Positions 39,891 through 45,824 of a stretch of DNA of 45,824 nt are shown one piece after another. The first letter of the stretch is position 1, and each line of letters opens with the position of its first letter. The notes beneath the pieces are model-generated. The model was not told the DNA's origin. It ran no database searches and saw only the letters and a program-made list of their open reading frames with translations. The DNA is taken from positions 1 through 45,824 of the forward strand of contig CAZJBJ010000008.1 of assembly GCA_964544295.1 (NCBI GenBank), in the 5' to 3' direction. A program made the translations under genes and the position numbers. This DNA is from JAENVU01 sp964544295 (lineage in GTDB: Bacteria > Actinomycetota > Acidimicrobiia > IMCC26256 > JAENVU01).

Positions 39891-40078
39891 GATCGGACCC
39901 CGAAAAGGCCTGCTGACCAGCACTTTTGCCGAAAATCCGGCAGTGGTCGCGGCGTCGGACCGGGGCTTGTCCGAGGTTGCTGTGCGGCGGAGCGTTTCGT
40001 GGGTCGAACCCGACCCTCGAGTCGCCCTCGTGCGGGGCCATACGACCGACGGTTTCAACCACGAGAGGTAGCGCGCGG

Positions 40079-41980
40079 GTGGCGTACGGGGCGAAAGACA
40101 TCACGGTGCTCAAGGGCTTGGAGCCCGTCCGGGAGCGCCCGGGGATGTACATCGGTTCGACCGGGTTGTCCGGTCTGCACCACCTGGTCTACGAGGTGGT
40201 CGACAACTCCGTCGACGAGGCGATGGCCGGTCACGCCACCCGCATCGACGTGACCCTGCTCGCCGACGGCGGGTGCCGCGTCGTCGACAACGGCCGGGGC
40301 ATCCCCGTCGAGAACCACTCCGAGTACAAGAACAAGTCCGCGGCCGAGGTCGTCCTCACCGTGCTCCACGCCGGCGGGAAGTTCGGTGGAGAGGGCTACA
40401 AGATCTCCGGCGGGTTGCACGGCGTCGGCGTCTCGGTGGTGAACGCGCTGTCGGCCCGGCTCGACCTGGAGATCCACCGCGACGGCCATCGCTGGGAGAT
40501 GTCGTTCGAGAAGGGCGGCAAGCCCGTCGGCAAACTCGAGAAGAAGGCAACCTCGAAGAAGACCGGCACCACCATCACCTTCTGGCCGGACTCGACGATC
40601 TTCGAAGAGACCGAGTTCCGCGCGCAGACACTGCTCGAGCGGCTGCGCGAGATGGCCTTCCTGAACCGCGGCCTCGAGATCCGATTCCGTGACGAGCGCG
40701 TCGATCCCGCGTCGGACCAGGTCTTCAAGTACGCCGGCGGCATCACCGACTTCGTGCGCCACCTCAACGCGTCGAAGGAGGCGATCTTCAAGCGGGTCGT
40801 CGCGTTCGAGGACACGACCGCGACCTCCGAAGTCGACATCGCGATGCAGTGGAACACCGGCTACCACGAAGGCATCCACTCGTTCGCGAACAACATCGCG
40901 ACGACCGAAGGCGGCATGCACGAAGAGGGTTTCAAGAAGGCGTTGACCAACGCGGTCAACAAGTATTCGCGCGGCAAGAACCTGCTCAAGGAAAAGGACG
41001 ACAACCTCACTGGCGAGGACATCCGCGAGGGCCTCACCGCGATCATCTCGGTCAAGCTGCAGAATCCGCAGTTCGAGGGCCAGACCAAGACCAAGCTCGG
41101 GAACACCGAGATGCGCTCGATGGTCGAGAAGGCCACGAACGAAAAGCTCGGGGAGTGGCTCGAAGAACATCCGGCCGAGGCGAAGCAGATCGTCGCGAAG
41201 GCCACGACCGCGCAACGCGCACGCCTGGCCGCACGCCAGGCACGCGACCTCACGCGCCGCAAGTCGCTGTTGGAGTCCTCCGCCATGCCCGGCAAGCTCG
41301 CGGACTGTTCGTCGAAGGACCCGTCCCAGTGCGAGCTCTTCATCGTCGAGGGTGACAGCGCCGGCGGTTCGGCCAAGCGTGCCCGCAACCCCGAGTATCA
41401 GGCGATCCTGCCGATCCGAGGAAAGATCCTCAACGTCGAGCGGGCCCGCATGGACAAGATGTTGAAGAACGAGGAGGTGCAGACCCTCATCACCGCCGCG
41501 GGGACGAGCATCGCCGAGGAGTTCGACATCGGGAAGCTCCGCTACCACAAGATCATCCTGATGAGTGACGCCGATGTCGACGGCTCGCACATCCGTACGC
41601 TGCTTCTCACGTTCCTGTACCGCCAGATGGGCGAACTCGTCCGGCAGGGTCACGTGTACGTCGCGCAGCCGCCGCTGTTCCGGGCCGACGTCGGGAAGGA
41701 ACGCACCTACCTGAAGGACGAAGCGGCCCTCGCGCGCTTCGAGGCCGAACACGAGAACCGCAAGATCGAAGTCAGTCGTTTCAAGGGCCTCGGCGAGATG
41801 GACTGGCAGGAACTCGGCGACACCACGATGAACCGCGAGACGCGCTCCTTGCTCAAGGTGTCGGTGGAGGACGCGGCGATCGCCGACGACGTCTTCTCGA
41901 CCCTGATGGGTGACAACGTCGAATCCCGGAAGGGCTTCATCCAGGAGAACGCGAAAGACGTCCGCTTCCTCGACATCTAA
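40079..41980 (+). CDS. gyrB: DNA gyrase subunit B
   Basis: A 633-aa ATPase subunit of gyrase. The GHKL part includes VDNSVDEAMAGHA, VVDNGRGIPV and SGGLHGVGVSVVNAL. The Toprim part includes EGDSAGGSAKRARN and SDADVDGSHIRTLLL with the metal-binding acids. I chose the GTG at 40079 because AYGAKDITVLKGLEPVRERPG is the standard start and AGAGG lies upstream; the frame is open further back but has no start codon with support. gyrA follows after 45 bases. Confidence 0.97.
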   Translation: MAYGAKDITVLKGLEPVRERPGMYIGSTGLSGLHHLVYEVVDNSVDEAMAGHATRIDVTLLADGGCRVVDNGRGIPVENHSEYKNKSAAEVVLTVLHAGGKFGGEGYKISGGLHGVGVSVVNALSARLDLEIHRDGHRWEMSFEKGGKPVGKLEKKATSKKTGTTITFWPDSTIFEETEFRAQTLLERLREMAFLNRGLEIRFRDERVDPASDQVFKYAGGITDFVRHLNASKEAIFKRVVAFEDTTATSEVDIAMQWNTGYHEGIHSFANNIATTEGGMHEEGFKKALTNAVNKYSRGKNLLKEKDDNLTGEDIREGLTAIISVKLQNPQFEGQTKTKLGNTEMRSMVEKATNEKLGEWLEEHPAEAKQIVAKATTAQRARLAARQARDLTRRKSLLESSAMPGKLADCSSKDPSQCELFIVEGDSAGGSAKRARNPEYQAILPIRGKILNVERARMDKMLKNEEVQTLITAAGTSIAEEFDIGKLRYHKIILMSDADVDGSHIRTLLLTFLYRQMGELVRQGHVYVAQPPLFRADVGKERTYLKDEAALARFEAEHENRKIEVSRFKGLGEMDWQELGDTTMNRETRSLLKVSVEDAAIADDVFSTLMGDNVESRKGFIQENAKDVRFLDI

Positions 41981-42025
41981 GCAAGCCACCCGAACGTTCG
42001 CAGCGAAACCGACCCGGAGGTCCCG

Positions 42026-45000
42026 GTGCCCGACGGCGCGCAGCCCCTCGAAATGAACATCGAACCGATCGAGATCCAGGAGGAGATGGAACGCTCCTTC
42101 CTGGACTACGCGATGTCGGTCATCACCTCCCGCGCGTTGCCGGACGCGCGCGACGGGCTCAAGCCGGTCCAGCGCCGCATCCTCTACGGCATGTACGACG
42201 GCGGCCTGCGCCCGGACCGCAACCACAAGAAGTGCGCGTCGGCCGTCGGCGACGTGATGGGCAAGTACCACCCCCACGGTGACCAGTCGATCTACGACGC
42301 GCTGGCCCGCATGGCCCAGGATTTCTCGCTGCGGTATCCGCTGGTGGACGGCCACGGGAACTTCGGTTCGCCCGACCCCAACGACCGGCCGGCGGCGATG
42401 CGCTATTGCGTCGTCGGCTCGACCCGGGTCCTCACCGCGGACGGCACCGTTCGCATGGACGCCCTGGCACCGGCGGAGCCGAACTCCGAGTCCGAGATCG
42501 ACGTCAAGGTCCGCAACCGCGACGGCGACCCGGTACGGGCGACCAAAGGGTTCCACTCCGGAAGTCATCCCACGTTGCGGCTCCGCACGCGCGAGGGCTA
42601 CGAAGTCACCGGGACCCACAATCACCCGGTCCTGTGCCTGGTGTCGATCGCCGGCGTTCCCATGCTGCAGTGGAAGCTGCTCGAAGAGATCGAACCCGGC
42701 ACGGTGGTCGTGATCTCACGCACCGGGTCCAGCGATCACACGACCTCGACCGACGCCGAACGCTCGGCCGCGTTCCTGGCCGGTGCGATGGTCGCCGAAG
42801 GCTGGGCATCACCGAACCGGGCCGGCTTCAACAACATCGACGTCGAGTACTTCGACGCGGTCGTCCGTGCCTGGGACACCGTGGTCGGCGGCCGCCGCTA
42901 CGTGAACGAGCGTGGACTGCGTTCCGGCCGGACGATCCACGAGTTGGACGTCCACGACACCGCATCGATGGCGGCGTCACCGATCGCGGAGTTGATCGGA
43001 CTGCGCAGCGCCGAGAAGCGAATCCCCGAGGTGGTGTGGCAGGCACCGCTCGACGCGAAGCAGGCATTCCTGCAGGGGCTCTACGAAGGCGACGGATCCT
43101 GTTCGGATCTCGGCCGGAACACGGTCCAGATCAGCTACTCGACCACGAGCACCCACCTCGCGCACGACGTCCAGACGCTCCTCCTGGAGTTCGGTGTGAT
43201 CGCTCGGCAGGCGTGCTACGCGAACGGTGAAATCAAGCTCGTCATCGGGAATCGACGGGACGCGGCACGATTCGCGGCGCGAGTCGGGTTCTGGGGCGCC
43301 AAGCAGCGCAAGCTCGAGTCACTCGTCGCGGCGTTGCCCGGCACCACGACCACCCGGACGCACGACCGCGTGCCGTTCCTCGCGGAGTATGTCCGCGCCG
43401 AGAGCGGTGCCCGCGGGGACGACCGCAAATGGCTCGAGAAGCACGACCTCGCGGCGATGGAACGTTGGGATCGAGGCCTCGGCCGCGAGGTGCTCGACCG
43501 CGTCCGGAACCCCGAAGTCGGACGGGTGGTCGCACCGCTCGTGAGCAGCGGCTGGTACTACGCCGAGGTCACCACCGTCGAGGACGCGGGCGTCCAGCCG
43601 GTCTACTCCGTCCGAGTCGACTCGGACGATCACGCCTTCCTGGCCAACGGATTCGTCAACCACAACACCGAGGCGAGGCTCGCGCCACTAGCGATGCAGC
43701 TGCTCGGCGAGATCGACGAGGACACCGTCGATTTCCAGGAGACCTACGACGGCAACAACGAGGAGCCGGTCGTCCTCCCGGCGCGGTTCCCGAACCTGCT
43801 CGTCAACGGCGGCGGTGGGATCGCGGTCGGGATGGCCACCAACATCCCGCCCCACAACCTCGGCGAGATCATCGACGCCACCCAGCATCTGATCGACAAC
43901 CCGGACGCGACGCCGGACGACCTCATGCAGTTCGTCAAGGCGCCCGACTTCCCGACCGGCGCGCTGATCCTCGGTCAGGCCGGCGCGCGCGACGTGTACC
44001 GGACCGGGCGCGGCTCGATCAAGATGCGAGCGGTCGCCGAGATCGACGAAGGCCGCAAGGGCGAGCAGCGCATCGTCATCTCCGAAGTGCCGTACCAGAC
44101 CTCGGTCGAGGTGATCGGCACCAAGATCGCCGAGCTCGTGAACGACCGGAAGATCGAGGGCATCCGCGACGTGCGGAACGAGTCGGCCGGCGACTCGGTA
44201 CGCCTCGTCGTGGAACTCAAGCGCGATGCGAACTCGCAGGTGGTGCTGAACCAGCTCTACAAGCACACGCCGATGCAGACGAACTTCGCGGTGCACCTGC
44301 TCGCGCTCGTCGACGGCATCCCGCGCCTGCTGAACCTGCGCGAAGCGCTGCGCGTCTACATCGAGCACCAGGTCGATGTCATCACCCGTCGTACCGAGCA
44401 CCGGTTGCGCAAGGCCCGTGATCGCGCGCACATCCTCGAAGGGTTGTTACGGGCACTGGACGCGATCGACGAGATCATCGCCCTGATCCGGGCGTCGGCC
44501 GACACCGATGCGGCGAAGACGAGCCTGATGGCCAAGCCGTTCGAGTTCAGCGAAGTCCAGGCCCAGCACATCCTCGACATGCCGTTGCGCCGGTTGGCCC
44601 AACTCGAGCACCAGAAGCTCACCGAGGAACACGCCGAGCTCGTCGCGCGCATCACCGAGCTGCAGTCGATCCTCGACAGCGACGCCAAGAAGCTGACGGT
44701 GATCAAGGAAGAACTGGCCGAGGTCCGCGAGAAGTTCGCCGAGGGCCGACGCACCCAGGTCACTCTCGACACCGGCGACATCGCCGACCTCGACCTGATC
44801 GAGGACGAAGAGTGTGTCGTGGTGCTCTCGAACAAGGGCTACGTCAAGACCGTGGCCGCCGACGCGTTCCGCAAGCAGGGTCGCGGCGGCAAGGGTGTGC
44901 GCGGGTCCAGCCTCAAGGACGAGGACTACGTCGAGCATCTCCTCACGACGACCGCGCACTCCTACCTGCTGTTCTTCTCGAACCGCGGCAAGGTCTATCG

Positions 45001-45748
45001 CCTCCGCGCGCACGAGATCCCGATGAAGGAACGCACCGCGCGTGGCACGGCGATCGTCAACCTGCTCGCGCTCGGGCCGGAGGAGCGGGTGCAGGCGGTC
45101 ATCGACACGCGCACCTACGAGGACGGCGCCTACCTGTTCTTCGTGACCAAGCGCGGCCAGGTCAAGAAGACGAAGATGTCCGAATACGACTCGTCCCTCC
45201 GGACCGGTCTCATCGCCATCAACCTCAAAGAGGACGACGAGCTGGTCAAGGTCATCCAGACCGGCGGCGAGGACGACATCTTCATGGTGTCGCGCAACGG
45301 CATGACCATCCGGTTCAGTGAGACCGATGTTCGGCCCATGGGCCGGGCCGCGGCCGGCGTGCGCGGGATGAAGCTGAAGAACGCCGACGACGCCGTCGTG
45401 TCCTGCGATCTGGCCAAGGACGACGCAGTGATGCTGTTCGTGACCGAAAGCGGTCACGGGAAACGCACCAAACTCGACAAGTTCAACCGCCAGGGCCGAG
45501 GCGGTCAGGGGGTGCGGGGCATGAAGGTCACCGCCGGCCGGGTGGGTGTCATCGCGGCGTTCATGGTGCAGCCGGACGACGAAATCCTCGTCTTTTCCTC
45601 GGTCGGCAATATCATGCGTACCGGCGCTCGTGACATCTCGTCACAGGGGCGTGATGCCACCGGCGTCAAGGTGGCGTCGCTCAACCCCGGCGAGAGCGTC
45701 GTTGCAGTCGCCCCCGTGCTCGAGGGTGACGAAGGAGAGGACGCGTAG
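42026..45748 (+). CDS. gyrA: DNA gyrase subunit A precursor with in-frame intein
   Basis: A 1240-residue precursor; after splicing GyrA would be 820 aa. The N-extein (1-127) ends at the catalytic tyrosine Y127 (AAMRY). The C-extein starts at T548 (TEARLAPLAMQLLGE). The breakage-reunion domain continues to about residue 930, followed by the six-bladed C-terminal domain with GyrA box QGRGGKG and a second QGRGGQG. The quinolone region reads GDQSIYD, with Gln where E. coli has Ser83 and with the Asp87 equivalent kept. The enzyme cannot be active unless the intein is removed. GTG start with GGAGG upstream. Confidence 0.97.
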   Translation: MPDGAQPLEMNIEPIEIQEEMERSFLDYAMSVITSRALPDARDGLKPVQRRILYGMYDGGLRPDRNHKKCASAVGDVMGKYHPHGDQSIYDALARMAQDFSLRYPLVDGHGNFGSPDPNDRPAAMRYCVVGSTRVLTADGTVRMDALAPAEPNSESEIDVKVRNRDGDPVRATKGFHSGSHPTLRLRTREGYEVTGTHNHPVLCLVSIAGVPMLQWKLLEEIEPGTVVVISRTGSSDHTTSTDAERSAAFLAGAMVAEGWASPNRAGFNNIDVEYFDAVVRAWDTVVGGRRYVNERGLRSGRTIHELDVHDTASMAASPIAELIGLRSAEKRIPEVVWQAPLDAKQAFLQGLYEGDGSCSDLGRNTVQISYSTTSTHLAHDVQTLLLEFGVIARQACYANGEIKLVIGNRRDAARFAARVGFWGAKQRKLESLVAALPGTTTTRTHDRVPFLAEYVRAESGARGDDRKWLEKHDLAAMERWDRGLGREVLDRVRNPEVGRVVAPLVSSGWYYAEVTTVEDAGVQPVYSVRVDSDDHAFLANGFVNHNTEARLAPLAMQLLGEIDEDTVDFQETYDGNNEEPVVLPARFPNLLVNGGGGIAVGMATNIPPHNLGEIIDATQHLIDNPDATPDDLMQFVKAPDFPTGALILGQAGARDVYRTGRGSIKMRAVAEIDEGRKGEQRIVISEVPYQTSVEVIGTKIAELVNDRKIEGIRDVRNESAGDSVRLVVELKRDANSQVVLNQLYKHTPMQTNFAVHLLALVDGIPRLLNLREALRVYIEHQVDVITRRTEHRLRKARDRAHILEGLLRALDAIDEIIALIRASADTDAAKTSLMAKPFEFSEVQAQHILDMPLRRLAQLEHQKLTEEHAELVARITELQSILDSDAKKLTVIKEELAEVREKFAEGRRTQVTLDTGDIADLDLIEDEECVVVLSNKGYVKTVAADAFRKQGRGGKGVRGSSLKDEDYVEHLLTTTAHSYLLFFSNRGKVYRLRAHEIPMKERTARGTAIVNLLALGPEERVQAVIDTRTYEDGAYLFFVTKRGQVKKTKMSEYDSSLRTGLIAINLKEDDELVKVIQTGGEDDIFMVSRNGMTIRFSETDVRPMGRAAAGVRGMKLKNADDAVVSCDLAKDDAVMLFVTESGHGKRTKLDKFNRQGRGGQGVRGMKVTAGRVGVIAAFMVQPDDEILVFSSVGNIMRTGARDISSQGRDATGVKVASLNPGESVVAVAPVLEGDEGEDA
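42407..43666 (+). mobile_element. GyrA intein with LAGLIDADG homing endonuclease (420 aa)
   Basis: The intein begins with Cys1 (precursor residue 128) and ends His419-Asn420, followed by Thr as the +1 residue. Block A is CVVGSTRVLTADG; block B GTHNHPVLC (T70, H73); the last blocks are QPVYSVRVDSDDHAFLANGF and VNHN. Two endonuclease motifs are present: LAGAMVAEG (intein residues 124-132) and LQGLYEGDG (222-230), with acidic residues in both. The insertion point, between the catalytic Tyr and Thr, is the same as that of the M. xenopi GyrA mini-intein, which lacks the endonuclease. Base composition looks like the host. Confidence 0.96.
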
Positions 45749-45750
45749 GT

Positions 45751-45824
45751 ATGGACCCGGCGGCAACGGTGGCGCAGCCGTCGACCGGCGCCGCCCCGGC
45801 GCCCGAGGTTTCGGGCAAGACCAA
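45751..45824 (+). CDS. Start of a gene after gyrA (cut by window end)
   Basis: An ATG at 45751 opens a frame to the window end (24 codons: MDPAATVAQPSTGAAPAPEV and on). GGAGAGG lies about 11 bases upstream, and the gyrA stop is only 2 bases before the ATG. In mycobacteria a DUF3566 membrane protein with a disordered Pro/Ala-rich start follows gyrA, so this may be its homologue; the visible part cannot prove it. Confidence 0.55.
   Translation, partial: MDPAATVAQPSTGAAPAPEVSGKT

Noticed and set aside
39926..40078. N-terminal extension of GyrB
   Set aside because: The frame is open, but the residues do not resemble GyrB, which starts normally with AYGAKDITVLKGLEP after the GTG at 40079.
40055..42625. 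856-codon minus-strand frame opposite gyrB and gyrA
   Set aside because: Pure antisense of two certain genes, with biased Val/Arg/Gly/Asp composition typical of shadow frames.

Overview
The window is high-GC DNA from an actinobacterium (Actinomycetota), with nearly every gene starting at ATG or GTG and many GTGA/ATGA stop-start overlaps. It covers the replication origin and its left flank. The order cca - (gap) - DUF6049 - murJ - kinase - ECF sigma - anti-sigma - trxB - trxA - cwlM - parB - parA - rsmG - jag - yidC - yidD - rnpA - rpmH - dnaA - dnaN - recF - dciA - gyrB - gyrA matches the mycobacterial origin region. NucS, DUF5318, a Dcd:Dut-type deaminase and the GyrA intein site also fit Actinomycetota. 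Class Acidimicrobiia is plausible but is an inference. A 100-N gap shows that this is a draft scaffold.

Layout. (1) 1-8.1 kb: mixed genes, including a 5'-truncated Fe-S oxidoreductase, tag and dcd, a secreted protein with five exact-period 47-residue repeats, tRNA-Gly(CCC), two methyltransferases, nucS and an NTF2-like protein. (2) 8.1-11.7 kb, minus strand: rpsF-ssb-rpsR-rplI, then dnaB, whose upstream region holds palindromic DnaA-box-like sites. (3) 11.7-12.2 kb: non-coding stretch with the N gap, a 55-bp exact duplication around it and dispersed repeats. (4) 12.2-18.8 kb: panB, a lipoprotein, a DUF5318 zinc-ribbon protein, a methyltransferase, then cca-pilT-deacetylase on the minus strand. 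(5) 18.8-29.8 kb, plus strand: a cell-envelope and redox block with a GNAT protein, DUF6049, the lipid II flippase MurJ, DegV, an active Ser/Thr kinase with an ectodomain, sigma/anti-sigma, trxB/trxA with SigR/SigH-type promoters, and a pseudo-amidase CwlM. (6) 29.8-35.2 kb, minus strand: parB-parA with two parS sites, rsmG, jag, yidC, yidD, and rnpA with rpmH apparently nested inside it. (7) 35.2-45.8 kb, plus strand: dnaA, the oriC spacer, dnaN, recF, dciA, gyrB, gyrA carrying a 420-residue intein with a LAGLIDADG endonuclease, and the first codons of another gene.

How the genes work together. DnaA, DnaB, DciA, DnaN, SSB, gyrase and ParAB/parS form the initiation and segregation set. MurJ, the kinase and CwlM resemble the mycobacterial peptidoglycan control circuit. 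The two thioredoxin genes look wired to a disulfide-stress sigma factor that is not itself recognisable in the window. The most striking items are the rnpA/rpmH overlap, which resembles the arrangement described in Thermus, the full-length GyrA intein, and the DnaA-box-like cluster in front of dnaB.
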